Shown here piece after piece: positions 42,865 to 52,296 of a DNA stretch of 64,000 nt. The position numbers and the translations under genes are program-made. The DNA is taken from assembly GCF_009709615.1 (NCBI RefSeq), contig NZ_WJYA01000002.1, positions 124,001 through 188,000 of the forward strand, read 5' to 3'. The DNA is from Winogradskyella ouciana (GTDB lineage Bacteria; Bacteroidota; Bacteroidia; Flavobacteriales; Flavobacteriaceae). Numbering within the stretch: position 1 is the first letter of the stretch; every line of letters starts with the position of its first letter. A model generated the notes under the pieces. That model ran no database searches and had not been told where the DNA came from. It worked only from the letters and a program-made list of their open reading frames with translations.

Positions 42865-44418
42865 TTATTTCGGATCCATAACCACAAAAGGAATAATCAT
42901 TTCCTCTAAGGAAACACCACCATGCTGATAGGTGTTTCTGTAATAGCTTACGTAGTGATTAAAGTTATTAGGATAAGCCAAAAACAAGTCTCCTTTTGCA
43001 AAAATGAAAGAGCTACTCATAGTTAGTGCTGGTAAATGCACAGACTTTGGATCTTTTACTGCCAAAACATCTTTATCTTGGTAGGTTAGGCTTCGCCCTG
43101 TTTTATAGCGCAAATTTAAACTCGTATCTCTATCACCTATAACTTTAGATGGTGCTTTTACATTTATGGTGCCATGGTCTGTGGTCAATATCAATTTAAA
43201 ACCGAGTTGCTGTGATAGTTGAATCATTTCCAATAAGGGTGAATTCTTAAACCAACTTTGGGTTAAGGATCTATAGGCCTTATCATTTGAAGCTAATTCT
43301 TTAACCACCTCCATTTCGGTTTTGGAGTGGGAGAGCATATCCACAAAATTATAGACAATAACATTTAAGTCGTTATCTTTTAAGGTTTTAAAATTCTCAA
43401 CTAATCTTTTGCCAGATTTAAGATTGGTAATTTTATGATACTCATATTTAATATGGTTGAGTCCCAAGCGCTTTAACTGTTCTCTTAGAAAATCATCTTC
43501 ATGCATATTTTTACCGCCTTCATCCGTATCGTTTTTCCAATATTTAGGAAATAGTTTTTCCATATCTGCAGGCATCAAGCCAGAGAATATAGCATTTCGA
43601 GCATATTGTGTTGCTGTTGGTAGAATACTGTAGAAGGATAACTCTGAAGCCTTTTTATAATAATTATTTACAGTCGGCTCAAAAGCTTTCCATTGATCAT
43701 AACGCAAATTATCTATTACCACTAAAAGTGTTGGTTGCTTATCACTGAGTTCCGGCACTACTTTATCTTTAAACAAGGTATGCGACATTACTGGTGCATC
43801 TGCATTGGGTTGAAACCAGTCTTGATAATTTTTCTCTATAAATTTTCCAAACTGTAAATTGGCTTCTGTTTTTTGGGACTCCAGAATGTCGGTCATGCCA
43901 ACATCTTCGATATCTTCTAGTTGAAGTTCCCAATAAATAAGCTTATGATACAAATCCGCCCATTCTTCATAAGAATTTACCATAGATAAATCCATGGCAA
44001 TTTTTCTAAATTCCTGTTGATAGTTAGAAGTGGTTTTTTCTGAAACCAAACGTGAGTGGTCCAGATTCTTTTTCAAGCTCAATAAAATCTGATTAGGGTT
44101 TACAGGTTTTATCAAGTAATCGGCAATCTTGTTACCAATAGCTTCCTCCATAATATATTCCTCTTCACTTTTGGTAATCATCACTACTGGCAGGTTGGCA
44201 CGACGTTCTTTAATTTCATTTAATGTTTCAAGACCTGTAAGGCCTGGCATATTTTCGTCCAAGAACACGATATCAAAGTTAGTGTCATTGATAATCTCTA
44301 GTGCTTCAGTACCGCTTTGGCAGGGAGTTACCTTGTATTGTTTCTGTTCTAAAAAGAGAATATGTGGTTTTAATAAATCAATTTCATCGTCAACCCAGAG
44401 AATATTTATGTTGTTCAT
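42865..44418 (-). CDS. porX: PorX: response regulator with PglZ phosphodiesterase domain, T9SS regulator
   Basis: 517 residues. Receiver domain 1-120: acidic pair Asp10/Asp11, phospho-acceptor Asp54 in VFLDENMPG, Thr in VVMITKS, Lys in LIKPVNP. A helical linker follows, then the PglZ domain from about 205 (LLVVIDNLRYDQWKAFEP, TATQYARNAIFSGLMP, ILTTDHGTINVKAPSKV), an alkaline-phosphatase-type metal fold. In Porphyromonas and Flavobacterium PorX, with the sensor PorY, controls T9SS gene expression and gliding or secretion. PorY is not in the window. This gene is divergent from the HD-domain gene. Confidence 0.94.
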   Translation of the reverse strand: MNNINILWVDDEIDLLKPHILFLEQKQYKVTPCQSGTEALEIINDTNFDIVFLDENMPGLTGLETLNEIKERRANLPVVMITKSEEEYIMEEAIGNKIADYLIKPVNPNQILLSLKKNLDHSRLVSEKTTSNYQQEFRKIAMDLSMVNSYEEWADLYHKLIYWELQLEDIEDVGMTDILESQKTEANLQFGKFIEKNYQDWFQPNADAPVMSHTLFKDKVVPELSDKQPTLLVVIDNLRYDQWKAFEPTVNNYYKKASELSFYSILPTATQYARNAIFSGLMPADMEKLFPKYWKNDTDEGGKNMHEDDFLREQLKRLGLNHIKYEYHKITNLKSGKRLVENFKTLKDNDLNVIVYNFVDMLSHSKTEMEVVKELASNDKAYRSLTQSWFKNSPLLEMIQLSQQLGFKLILTTDHGTINVKAPSKVIGDRDTSLNLRYKTGRSLTYQDKDVLAVKDPKSVHLPALTMSSSFIFAKGDLFLAYPNNFNHYVSYYRNTYQHGGVSLEEMIIPFVVMDPK

Positions 44419-44419
44419 G

Positions 44420-44427
44420 TATATTTG
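44420..44427 (+). promoter_or_regulatory. -7 box of the HD-domain gene
   Basis: TATATTTG, exact TAnnTTTG, placed 26 bases before the TTG at 44453. It lies after the ATG at 44417, which cannot then be the start. Confidence 0.4.
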
Positions 44428-44452
44428 TTTTCTAATTAGTGAATTTTTCAGT

Positions 44453-45682
44453 TTGAAGTCTAATAATAAACTTAAAATCTTTAACGATCCAATTTACGGA
44501 TTTATTACCATTCCAAATTCGTTAATTTTCGACCTTATTCAGCATAAATATTTTCAAAGGCTACGTAGAATTACGCAAATGGGCTTGTCTTATTTGGTAT
44601 ATCCAGGTGCGCACCACACACGTTTTCACCATGCACTGGGAAGTATGCACTTAATGCAAAAAGCTATCAATGTGCTTCGTTTTAAGGAAGTTACGATTTC
44701 TAAAGATGAAGAAAACGGTTTGTTAATTGCCATTTTGTTGCATGATATTGGTCATGGTCCATTTTCACATGCCATGGAACATAGTCTTGTAAATGACATT
44801 TCTCATGAAGAAATTTCGTTGCGTTTTATGGAAGAACTCAATAAAGAGTTTAACGGAAGTTTAACGTTAGCCATTTCAATCTTTAAGGGTGAGTACCCAA
44901 GAAAATTTATGTGTGAGCTTATCTCTAGCCAATTGGATATGGATAGGGCAGATTATTTAAAACGCGATAGTTTCTATACTGGTGTTGCTGAAGGTAACAT
45001 TAATAGTGAGCGTTTAATTACCATGCTCAATGTGGTTGAAGATCAATTGGTTGTAGAAGAAAAAGGAATCTATAGTGTCGAGAAATTTCTTGTGGCAAGA
45101 CGTTTTATGTACTGGCAAGTTTATCTACATAAAACAGGCTTAGTTGCGGAGCAATTACTCACTCGAATTTTAAAACGTGCCAAGGAATTGGTTCAAGAAG
45201 GAGTTAGGCTAAACTGTAGCGACCCATTATTCTATTTTCTAAGCTCTGAAATAAACTTTAAGAGTTTTAAATCTGAAACTCTAGATGTTTTCGCTAAACT
45301 AGATGATTATGACATCGTTGCTGCCATGAAAGAGTGGCAATACCATGAGGATTTTGTGCTTAGAAATTTGTGCGAAATGATTATAAATAGAGATTTGCTT
45401 AAGATTAAAATAAAGAAGAACCCAATTAAAACTTCAGATCTTATTGCCCATTCAAACGCGCTTATGGAGAAGTATAATATATCAAAAGTTCAGGCAGATT
45501 ATTTTGTGTTTAGTGGCGAGATTACCAATATTGCTTATCAGAATAAAAAACAGCATATCAATATTTTGCTAAAGTCTGGGAAAATAAAGGATATTGTAAA
45601 AGCTTCTGACCAATTAAACCTAAAAGCTTTGAGTAAACCTGTGACTAAATATTATATGTGTTATCCTAAGAAGAAAATGTGA
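44453..45682 (+). CDS. HD-domain phosphohydrolase (dGTPase-like)
   Basis: 409 residues. The frame is open far upstream but that part is antisense to porX. I choose TTG 44453, giving a start KSNNKLKIFNDPIYGFITIP as in family members; ATG 44417 lies before the -7 box. HD motifs: GAHHTRFHHALGSMHLM (His), LLHDIGHGPFSHAMEH (the HD pair), SQLDMDRADYLKRDSFYTG (final Asp). Members hydrolyse dNTPs or nucleotides, or are of unknown substrate. The C-terminal 150 residues are an accessory domain of the same family. Confidence 0.85.
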   Translation: MKSNNKLKIFNDPIYGFITIPNSLIFDLIQHKYFQRLRRITQMGLSYLVYPGAHHTRFHHALGSMHLMQKAINVLRFKEVTISKDEENGLLIAILLHDIGHGPFSHAMEHSLVNDISHEEISLRFMEELNKEFNGSLTLAISIFKGEYPRKFMCELISSQLDMDRADYLKRDSFYTGVAEGNINSERLITMLNVVEDQLVVEEKGIYSVEKFLVARRFMYWQVYLHKTGLVAEQLLTRILKRAKELVQEGVRLNCSDPLFYFLSSEINFKSFKSETLDVFAKLDDYDIVAAMKEWQYHEDFVLRNLCEMIINRDLLKIKIKKNPIKTSDLIAHSNALMEKYNISKVQADYFVFSGEITNIAYQNKKQHINILLKSGKIKDIVKASDQLNLKALSKPVTKYYMCYPKKKM

Positions 45683-45693
45683 TGTATTTTTTC

Positions 45694-45701
45694 TATTTTT
45701 G
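45694..45701 (+). promoter_or_regulatory. -7 box for the lipid A operon
   Basis: TATTTTTG, exact TAnnTTTG. Expected transcript start near 45708 leaves a leader of about 115 bases before lpxD; the leader contains the small palindrome TGGAATGTTCCA at 45780-45791. Confidence 0.4.
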
Positions 45702-45823
45702 CGGATAGCAACCATAACCTTAAACCCAATTAGTTGAAACATTTGTATTTAGAAAATATTATTAATGCTAACAATAATGTGGAATGTTCCATGTGACCGT
45801 TGAAAAACAATAGATTTAAACAC

Positions 45824-46852
45824 ATGAAATTCACAGCAGAACAAATCGCAGGCATTTTAGAAGGTACAGTTATAGGTGATCCTAATATAGAAGTTTCTAA
45901 ACTTGCCAAGATTGAAGAGGGAATTAAGGGTTCATTGACTTTTTTAGCAAATCCAAAGTATAAATCTTATATCTATACGACCCAAGCGTCTATTACAATT
46001 GTTAATTCAGATTTTGAACCAGAGGAAGAATTAAGTACTACCTTAATTAAGGTAGAAGATGCTTATGGTGCATTTACTAAGTTGCTAGAATATTATAACC
46101 AGATTAAACTCAATAAATCTGGAGTGGAGCAACCAAGTTTTGTTTCAGATTCTGCTAAAATAGGAAATGATATATACATAGGTGCATTCACCTACATAGG
46201 TGATAATGTGAAGATTGGTGATAATGTAAAGATTTTCCCAAATTCTTATGTAGGCGATAATGTAAGTATTGGCGATAATACTATAGTGTTTTCTGGTGGT
46301 AAGATTTATTCCGATTGCGTAATTGGTAATAACTGTGTCATTAATTCTGGTGCCATTATTGGAGCAGACGGTTTTGGTTTTGCACCAAATGAAAAAGGAG
46401 AGTATTCTAAAGTACCACAAATTGGTAATGTAATTTTAGAGGATTTTGTAGATATTGGTGCAGGCACTACAATAGATAGAGCAACTTTGGGCTCAACTGT
46501 TATTAGACGAGGTGTAAAATTAGATAACCAGATACAGATTGCCCATAATGTAGAAATTGGAAAAAATACGGTTATTGCTGCCCAGACAGGTATTGCTGGT
46601 TCTACCAAAATTGGTGAAAACTGCCAAATTGGTGGGCAAGTAGGTATTGTTGGTCATATTACTATTGGTAATAATGTTAAGATACAAGCACAGTCTGGGA
46701 TAGGGAGACATGTTAAGGACAATGAAGTACTACAGGGCTCACCTGCATTGACTTATGGTGATTATAATAAGTCTTATGTGTACTTTAAAAACCTACCTAA
46801 GATTGTTAAAAATATAAATGAGATTGAAAAGAAAGTAGATGGCTATAATTAA
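45824..46852 (+). CDS. lpxD: UDP-3-O-acylglucosamine N-acyltransferase
   Basis: 342 residues from ATG 45824 ([14 protein letters not shown]); a TTG at 45800 would add 8 residues. N-terminal uridine-binding domain 1-105, then a left-handed beta-helix of hexapeptide repeats ([20 protein letters not shown] and others) with ADGFGFAPN and the catalytic His in [12 protein letters not shown], and a C-terminal helix. It adds the second hydroxyacyl chain to UDP-acyl-GlcN, the third step of lipid A synthesis. The last 14 bases overlap lpxC-fabZ, as expected for a coupled operon. Confidence 0.94.
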   Translation: MKFTAEQIAGILEGTVIGDPNIEVSKLAKIEEGIKGSLTFLANPKYKSYIYTTQASITIVNSDFEPEEELSTTLIKVEDAYGAFTKLLEYYNQIKLNKSGVEQPSFVSDSAKIGNDIYIGAFTYIGDNVKIGDNVKIFPNSYVGDNVSIGDNTIVFSGGKIYSDCVIGNNCVINSGAIIGADGFGFAPNEKGEYSKVPQIGNVILEDFVDIGAGTTIDRATLGSTVIRRGVKLDNQIQIAHNVEIGKNTVIAAQTGIAGSTKIGENCQIGGQVGIVGHITIGNNVKIQAQSGIGRHVKDNEVLQGSPALTYGDYNKSYVYFKNLPKIVKNINEIEKKVDGYN

Positions 46853-48245
46853 AACTGAAACAAAGCAAAAGACCATTGAAAAAGAAGTTACTCTAAAAGG
46901 AGTAGGACTTCATACAGGCGCTGATGTAACATTGGTTTTTAAACCAGGAGCAGAAAACACAGGTTTCCTATTTGAACGTGTAGACCTAGAAGGTAACCCT
47001 AAAATTGAAGCCGATGCTAATTATGTTACAAATACGCAACGTGGTACATGTTTAGAGAAAAACGGTGTAACTATTCAAACATGCGAGCATGTCCTTGCGG
47101 CTCTAGTAGGTCAAGATATTGACAATGCTATTATAGAACTAAATGCCTCAGAGCCACCAATCATGGATGGATCTTCAAAGTTTTTTGTAGAAGCACTAGA
47201 GAAAGCCGGAATTGTTGAGCAAGATGCTGTAAGGGAAGAATATGTTGTTAAGGAAGTGATTTCCTATACCGATGAAAACTCTGGGAGCGAAATTATCCTA
47301 ATGCCTTCAAACTCTTACCAAGTTACAACTATGGTAGATTTTGGAACCAAAGTATTGGGTACTCAGAATGCTACGATGAATTCGGTATCAGACTTTAAAG
47401 AAGAAATTGCAGAAGCTAGAACATTTAGTTTTTTGCACGAAATTGAAATGCTTCTCGAAAACGGTTTAATAAAAGGTGGTGATCTTAATAATGCCATTGT
47501 ATATGTGGATAAGGAGTTATCTCCAGAAACCATGGAAAAGCTAAGAGTAGCGTTTAATAAAGATAATATTGCTGTTAAACCAAACGGTATTTTAGACAAT
47601 TTAACCTTGCACCATCCTAATGAAGCTGCGCGTCATAAACTATTGGATGTTGTTGGCGATTTGGCACTAATAGGCACACGTATTAGAGGTAAGGTCATTG
47701 CAAATAAACCTGGGCATTTTGTCAATACTCAGTTTGCAAAGAAAATGTCAAAGATTATTAAGAACGAAAGACGTAACAACGTACCTCAAGTAGATTTGAA
47801 TTCACCTCCTTTAATGGACGTGAATCAAATTATGAATATGTTGCCGCACAGACAGCCGTTTTTATTATTGGATAAAGTTTATGAGTTGACTGATAATCAC
47901 GTAATAGGATTAAAAAATGTCACCATGAACGAAGAATTTTTCAAGGGACATTTTCCAGGAGCACCAGTAATGCCAGGCGTTTTAATTATTGAGGCGATGG
48001 CACAAACAGGAGGTATTCTTGTACTTAGCACAGTGCCAGACCCAGAAAATTACTTAACCTTTTTCATGAAAATGGACAACGTTAAGTTTAAGCAAAAAGT
48101 TGTTCCTGGTGATACCTTAATATTTAAATGCTCATTAATCACACCAATAAGAAGAGGTATATGTCATATGCAAGGTTATGCTTATGCCAATGGTAAATTG
48201 TGTGCAGAAGCCGAATTGATGGCTCAAATTTCAAAAGTTAAGTAA
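46839..48245 (+). CDS. lpxC-fabZ: bifunctional LpxC deacetylase / FabZ dehydratase
   Basis: 468 residues. Residues 1-300 are Lpx[19 protein letters not shown] (zinc His), EPPIMDGSS, the [20 protein letters not shown] zinc motif and [10 protein letters not shown]. Residues 320-468 are Fab[17 protein letters not shown] with the catalytic His, then [22 protein letters not shown] with catalytic Glu. The fusion is a hallmark of Bacteroidota. LpxC removes the acetyl from UDP-3-acyl-GlcNAc; FabZ dehydrates 3-hydroxyacyl-ACP, competing for the same pool, so a fused enzyme balances lipid A and phospholipid supply. Confidence 0.96.
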   Translation: MAIIKTETKQKTIEKEVTLKGVGLHTGADVTLVFKPGAENTGFLFERVDLEGNPKIEADANYVTNTQRGTCLEKNGVTIQTCEHVLAALVGQDIDNAIIELNASEPPIMDGSSKFFVEALEKAGIVEQDAVREEYVVKEVISYTDENSGSEIILMPSNSYQVTTMVDFGTKVLGTQNATMNSVSDFKEEIAEARTFSFLHEIEMLLENGLIKGGDLNNAIVYVDKELSPETMEKLRVAFNKDNIAVKPNGILDNLTLHHPNEAARHKLLDVVGDLALIGTRIRGKVIANKPGHFVNTQFAKKMSKIIKNERRNNVPQVDLNSPPLMDVNQIMNMLPHRQPFLLLDKVYELTDNHVIGLKNVTMNEEFFKGHFPGAPVMPGVLIIEAMAQTGGILVLSTVPDPENYLTFFMKMDNVKFKQKVVPGDTLIFKCSLITPIRRGICHMQGYAYANGKLCAEAELMAQISKVK

Positions 48246-48247
48246 AA

Positions 48248-49033
48248 ATGAACCAACCACTAGCATACGTACATCCTGGAGCAAAAATTGCTAAGAATGT
48301 CGTAATAGAGCCTTTTACTACAATTCACAACAATGTAATAATTGGAGAAGGTACATGGATAGGAAGCAACGTTACCATTATGGAAGGTGCGCGTATAGGT
48401 AAAAATTGTAATATCTTTCCTGGATCAGTGATCTCAGCAGTACCACAGGATTTAAAATATAATGATGAGGATACTACGGTAGAAATAGGAGACAACGTTA
48501 CTATCAGAGAATGTGTTACCATAAACAGAGGTACAACGGATAAAATGAAAACTGTTATTGGCAACAACTGTCTAATCATGGCCTACTGCCATATTGCTCA
48601 CGACTGTATTGTTGGCGATAATTGTATTTTTTCAAATAACAGTACGTTAGCAGGACATATTACTGTAGGTGATTATGTGGTTTTGGCAGGTATGACTGCT
48701 GTACACCAATTTTGTTCAATAGGAAACCATGCCTTTGTAACTGGCGGTTCTTTGGTACGTAAAGATGTGCCACCTTTTGTAAAAGCTGCAAGAGAACCAT
48801 TATCCTACGTAGGTATTAACTCTGTTGGCTTGCGGCGAAGAGGGTTCACTACTGAAAAAATAAGGGAAATACAGAATATATTCAGAATACTATATCAAAA
48901 AAATTATAACAATACACAGGCTTCAGAAATTATTGAAGCCGAAATGGAAGCCACACCGGAGCGTGATGAAATTCTTCAATTTATTAAGAATTCGCACAGA
49001 GGAATTATGAAAGGCTACTTTAAATCAAATTAA
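48248..49033 (+). CDS. lpxA: UDP-N-acetylglucosamine acyltransferase
   Basis: 261 residues. Left-handed beta-helix with regular hexapeptides, IAHDCIVGDNCIFSNNS with the catalytic His, AGMTAVHQFCSIG, and a helical C-terminus (VGLRRRGFTTEKIREIQNIF). First step of lipid A synthesis. Placed 2 bases after lpxC-fabZ. Confidence 0.95.
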   Translation: MNQPLAYVHPGAKIAKNVVIEPFTTIHNNVIIGEGTWIGSNVTIMEGARIGKNCNIFPGSVISAVPQDLKYNDEDTTVEIGDNVTIRECVTINRGTTDKMKTVIGNNCLIMAYCHIAHDCIVGDNCIFSNNSTLAGHITVGDYVVLAGMTAVHQFCSIGNHAFVTGGSLVRKDVPPFVKAAREPLSYVGINSVGLRRRGFTTEKIREIQNIFRILYQKNYNNTQASEIIEAEMEATPERDEILQFIKNSHRGIMKGYFKSN

Positions 49034-49082
49034 TTTTAATCTTCCAAAGCTTCAGCTGCGGAGGGAACGACTAAACAACATT

Positions 49083-49649
49083 ATGGCAAGTACATCAGAT
49101 ATCAGAAATGGATTATGCATTAGATATAACAACGATATTTATAAAATCATAGAATTTCTTCATGTAAAACCAGGCAAAGGGCCAGCGTTTGTAAGAACAA
49201 AATTAAAAAGTGTTACAACAGGGAAAGTATTAGACAATACCTTTTCGGCAGGACATAAGATTGATGATGTAAGGGTAGAAACGCATAAGTTTCAGTATTT
49301 GTATACTGACGGAGAATTCTATCATTTTATGAACGAAGCTGATTACACACAAATCCGATTACTGGAGTCTGCTTTAGATCGACCAGACTTAATGAAAGAA
49401 GGAGAAATAGTTACCATTCAAATTAACACGGAAGACAACATGCCTTTGTCTGTAGAAATGCCAGCAACGGTAATTTTGGAAGTAACCCATACTGAACCTG
49501 GCGTTAAAGGTAATACGGCTACAAATGCCACTAAACCTGCAAAGGTTGAAACTGGTGCTGAAGTAAATGTGCCATTGTTTATCAATGAAGGAGACAAGAT
49601 TAAGATAGAAACTGAAAAAGGCACTTACAAAGAGCGTATAAAGGAATAA
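49083..49649 (+). CDS. efp: translation elongation factor P
   Basis: 188 residues, three OB/KOW domains. The N-terminal loop KPGKGPAF has Lys32, the position modified or at least contacting the peptidyl site in other bacteria. The C-terminal domain ends INEGDKIKIETEKGTYKERIKE. It relieves ribosome stalling at proline runs. Its place between lpxA and a second lpxD-like gene suggests co-transcription with lipid A genes. Confidence 0.96.
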   Translation: MASTSDIRNGLCIRYNNDIYKIIEFLHVKPGKGPAFVRTKLKSVTTGKVLDNTFSAGHKIDDVRVETHKFQYLYTDGEFYHFMNEADYTQIRLLESALDRPDLMKEGEIVTIQINTEDNMPLSVEMPATVILEVTHTEPGVKGNTATNATKPAKVETGAEVNVPLFINEGDKIKIETEKGTYKERIKE

Positions 49650-49686
49650 TAATGGTCATTGAGGCTCTCTAAATGAGCATTTTATT

Positions 49687-50622
49687 ATGAAATTTCCAAA
49701 ACAACACACCTTAAAAGAAATAGCAAATCTCATCTCCACGAGCTATGTTGGTGCTGATGATTTTCCTGTTTTGGGTATGAATGAGATTCACGTTGTTGAA
49801 CCTGGAGATATTGTTTTTGTAGATCACCCAAAATATTATGATAAAGCTCTTGAGTCTGCAGCAACTATAGTTTTAATAAATAAAGAAGTAGATTGCCCAG
49901 AAGGAAAAGCGCTTTTAATTTCCGATGACCCTTTCCGAGATTTCAACAAATTAACAGAACATTTCAAACCTTTTAAATCATCAAATATAGCTGTTGCATC
50001 AGATGCAATAATTGGTGAGGGCACTGTGATTCAACCCAACTGTTTTATTGGTAATAACGTTGTAATTGGTAAGAACTGTGTTATTCATTCTAACGTCAGT
50101 ATCTATGATGATACCGTCATAGGAAATAATGTTACAATTCATGCAGGAACCGTTTTGGGAGCAAGTGCATTTTATTACAAAAACAGACCAGAAGGTTATG
50201 ATCAGTTAAAATCTGGTGGCCGTGTTATTATCGAGGATAATGTAGATATTGGTGCAGCATGCACCATAGATAGAGGTGTAACAGGTGATACAACTATAAA
50301 AAAAGGAGCAAAAATTGATAACCAAGTACAGATTGGACACGATACAGTAATTGGTGAAAAATGTCTAATTGCTTCTCAAGTTGGGATTGCTGGATGTACA
50401 ATTATTGAAGACGAAGTAACGATTTGGGGACAAGTAGGGATAACAAGTGGTGTGACTATCGGCAAAAAGGCGGTTATATCTGCCAAGGCAGGTGTGAGCA
50501 AATCATTAGAAGGTAACAAAAGTTATTTTGGTATCCCTGCTGATGACTTTAGATCAAAATACAAAGAGATTGCCTCAATAAGAAAAATTCCAGAGATACT
50601 TAAAAAATTAAAAGATTTATAA
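49687..50622 (+). CDS. second LpxD-like UDP-acylglucosamine N-acyltransferase
   Basis: 311 residues. N-terminal domain shorter than that of the copy at 45824 (start [17 protein letters not shown]), then a hexapeptide beta-helix with [14 protein letters not shown] in place of ADGFGFAPN and the His in [12 protein letters not shown] retained. C-terminal helix [14 protein letters not shown]. It may transfer a different acyl chain, or be a related sugar N-acyltransferase. It follows efp by 37 bases and precedes the NTF2-like gene without a gap. Confidence 0.82.
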   Translation: MKFPKQHTLKEIANLISTSYVGADDFPVLGMNEIHVVEPGDIVFVDHPKYYDKALESAATIVLINKEVDCPEGKALLISDDPFRDFNKLTEHFKPFKSSNIAVASDAIIGEGTVIQPNCFIGNNVVIGKNCVIHSNVSIYDDTVIGNNVTIHAGTVLGASAFYYKNRPEGYDQLKSGGRVIIEDNVDIGAACTIDRGVTGDTTIKKGAKIDNQVQIGHDTVIGEKCLIASQVGIAGCTIIEDEVTIWGQVGITSGVTIGKKAVISAKAGVSKSLEGNKSYFGIPADDFRSKYKEIASIRKIPEILKKLKDL

Positions 50623-51033
50623 ATGTCACCAAAAGAGACTGTTTTAGCATTTTACAATTCAGATTTGGCAAACGATTCAAGCGTTGTTCCAAAATTTTTT
50701 CACAAAGAATGTGAACTGCATTGGAGCAGCAGTCAAGGATTTATGCTGCTAAAATATGATGATCTTTTAGATTTTTTTGAAGGTACAAGACAATCTTATA
50801 ACAGTATTCGATTTGAATTTACGCATGTATTAGAAATAGAATCAACAGTAGTTACAAGACACACCTTATTTGCCCATACTATTGAAAACCCTGATACTGA
50901 AATTGTATTAGCGCGCTTTTCAACAATTTGGGAAATTAAGGACGGAAAACTTTTTAGAGCCTACGAAATAAGCCAGTTAGCAAATGAGGATAATGCTCAA
51001 AGTATGGCTTCCTATTCAGAAAGAAAAATATAG
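50623..51033 (+). CDS. NTF2-like (SnoaL-type) small protein
   Basis: 136 residues. Cone-shaped NTF2-like fold suggested by the pattern: helix MSPKETVLAFYNSDLAND, then DLLDFFEGTRQSYNSIRFEFTHVLEIESTVVTRHTLFAHT and WEIKDGKLFRAYEISQ. Proteins of this family are small enzymes or binding proteins. The ATG follows the stop of the lpxD-like gene directly, so the two are coupled. Ligand unknown. Confidence 0.75.
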   Translation: MSPKETVLAFYNSDLANDSSVVPKFFHKECELHWSSSQGFMLLKYDDLLDFFEGTRQSYNSIRFEFTHVLEIESTVVTRHTLFAHTIENPDTEIVLARFSTIWEIKDGKLFRAYEISQLANEDNAQSMASYSERKI

Positions 51034-51063
51034 AAAGTGCACGAGTTTAAATATCAAAACTCT

Positions 51064-51071
51064 TATTTTTG
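51064..51071 (+). promoter_or_regulatory. -7 box of sucD
   Basis: TATTTTTG, exact TAnnTTTG, 41 bases before the ATG. Confidence 0.45.
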
Positions 51072-51111
51072 CACAACAAATAATACTCAAAACTTTAAAC
51101 AATAATATCTA

Positions 51112-51984
51112 ATGAGCGTTTTAGTTAACAAGAATTCTAAAATCATTGTACAAGGATTTACAGGAAGTGAAGGTACATTCCATGCCGAACAAATGATTGA
51201 ATATGGTACTAATGTTGTTGGTGGTGTAACACCAGGAAAAGGTGGGCAAACCCATTTAGACAAACCCGTATTTAATACAGTTGCAGAGGCTGTAGAAAAA
51301 GTTGGTGCTGACACTACGATTATTTTCGTTCCACCTGCATTTGCTGCAGATGCTATTATGGAAGCTGCTGATGCTGGAATCAAAGTGATAATTACTATTA
51401 CTGAAGGAATTCCTGTTGCAGACATGATTAAAGCTGCTGATTATATAAAAGGCAGGGACTGCCGTTTGGTAGGGCCTAACTGCCCAGGTGTTATTACACC
51501 AGGTGAAGCTAAAGTTGGTATTATGCCAGGCTTTGTGTTTAAGCAGGGTAAAGTTGGTATTGTATCTAAATCCGGTACCTTAACTTATGAAGCTGCTGAT
51601 CAAGTAGTAAAGCAAGGCTTAGGGATTACAACAGCGATTGGTATTGGTGGTGACCCAATCATCGGAACTACAACTAAAGAAGCGGTAGAATTATTAATTA
51701 ATGATTCTGAAACTGAAGCTGTGGTTATGATCGGTGAGATTGGTGGTCAGTTAGAGGCTGATGCTGCAAACTGGTATAAGGAAAGTGGAAGTAAAAAGCC
51801 TATCGTAGGATTCATCGCTGGTGAAACGGCTCCTGCTGGTCGTACAATGGGACACGCTGGTGCAATCGTTGGTGGAAGTGATGATACAGCACAGGCTAAA
51901 AAGAAAATTATGAGAGAATGTGGAATTCATGTTGTAGATTCACCTGCTGAAATAGGAAAGAAAGTTGCCGAAGTATTGGGCTAA
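51112..51984 (+). CDS. sucD: succinate-CoA ligase, alpha subunit
   Basis: 290 residues. CoA-binding Rossmann domain with [21 protein letters not shown] and [14 protein letters not shown], then [21 protein letters not shown], and the phospho-His loop [10 protein letters not shown] near residue 246. It joins the SucC beta subunit, not in this window, in the TCA cycle and substrate-level phosphorylation. It stands alone and is followed by a terminator at 52120-52150. Confidence 0.97.
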   Translation: MSVLVNKNSKIIVQGFTGSEGTFHAEQMIEYGTNVVGGVTPGKGGQTHLDKPVFNTVAEAVEKVGADTTIIFVPPAFAADAIMEAADAGIKVIITITEGIPVADMIKAADYIKGRDCRLVGPNCPGVITPGEAKVGIMPGFVFKQGKVGIVSKSGTLTYEAADQVVKQGLGITTAIGIGGDPIIGTTTKEAVELLINDSETEAVVMIGEIGGQLEADAANWYKESGSKKPIVGFIAGETAPAGRTMGHAGAIVGGSDDTAQAKKKIMRECGIHVVDSPAEIGKKVAEVLG

Positions 51985-52000
51985 CAATATTATATATTTG

Positions 52001-52074
52001 TTGTCACTCTGAACTTGATTCAGAGTCTAATTACAATTAGGGTAATAGATGCTGAAACTAGTTCAGCATGACAA
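52001..52074. repeat. REP-like double hairpin element
   Basis: TTGTCA ... TGACAA borders two hairpins: ACTCTGAA/TTCAGAGT (52006-52026) and ATGCTGAA/TTCAGCAT (52049-52069). The two are related to one another, both with a 5-base loop. Looks like an interspersed element; it lies downstream of sucD. Confidence 0.6.
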
Positions 52075-52119
52075 TAGTTGAGTTTTAAATATAAGTTTAA
52101 ATATCTCAGAAAACTGTTA

Positions 52120-52150
52120 AAAACCTTACAAAATCTTGTGAGGTTTTTTT
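52120..52150 (+). terminator. intrinsic terminator in the sucD-fabG gap
   Basis: Stem AAAACCTTACAA / TTGTGAGGTTTT (one T-G wobble), followed by Ts. Confidence 0.8.
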
Positions 52151-52207
52151 ATTTCTTGCAACTTGTATTTGGTATATTTGAATATAGATTATTAAAAGAA
52201 AATCCAA

Positions 52208-52278
52208 TGTCAGGTTGAGCGCAGTCGAAACCTATTTAAATATAATTTTAAAACATCTCGACTACGCTCAATGTGACA
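52208..52278. repeat. second REP-like inverted-repeat element
   Basis: TGTCAGGTTGAGCGCAGTCG on the left and CGACTACGCTCAATGTGACA on the right (52208-52227 and 52259-52278), an imperfect inverted repeat. The right end lies 18 bases before the fabG ATG at 52297. This type differs in sequence from the element at 52001-52074. Confidence 0.6.
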
Positions 52279-52296
52279 GACTCTAACCAAAATATT

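Larger units (their letters stand above)
51985..52296. other. 312-base gap dominated by repeats and a terminator
   Basis: Apart from the two inverted-repeat elements and the terminator listed separately, no gene is seen. Confidence 0.6.

Noticed and set aside
44129..44452. N-terminal extension of the HD-domain gene over porX
   Set aside because: It is antisense to the conserved PorX receiver domain and lies upstream of the -7 box at 44420; the conserved protein starts near 44453.
45780..45791. TGGAATGTTCCA palindrome as an operator of the lipid A operon
   Set aside because: Short, single copy, no regulator near; may be chance in the leader.
52001..52278. Attachment sites or insertion sequence ends
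   Set aside because: No transposase or integrase frame and no target duplication seen; the size and double-hairpin form fit REP-like elements better.
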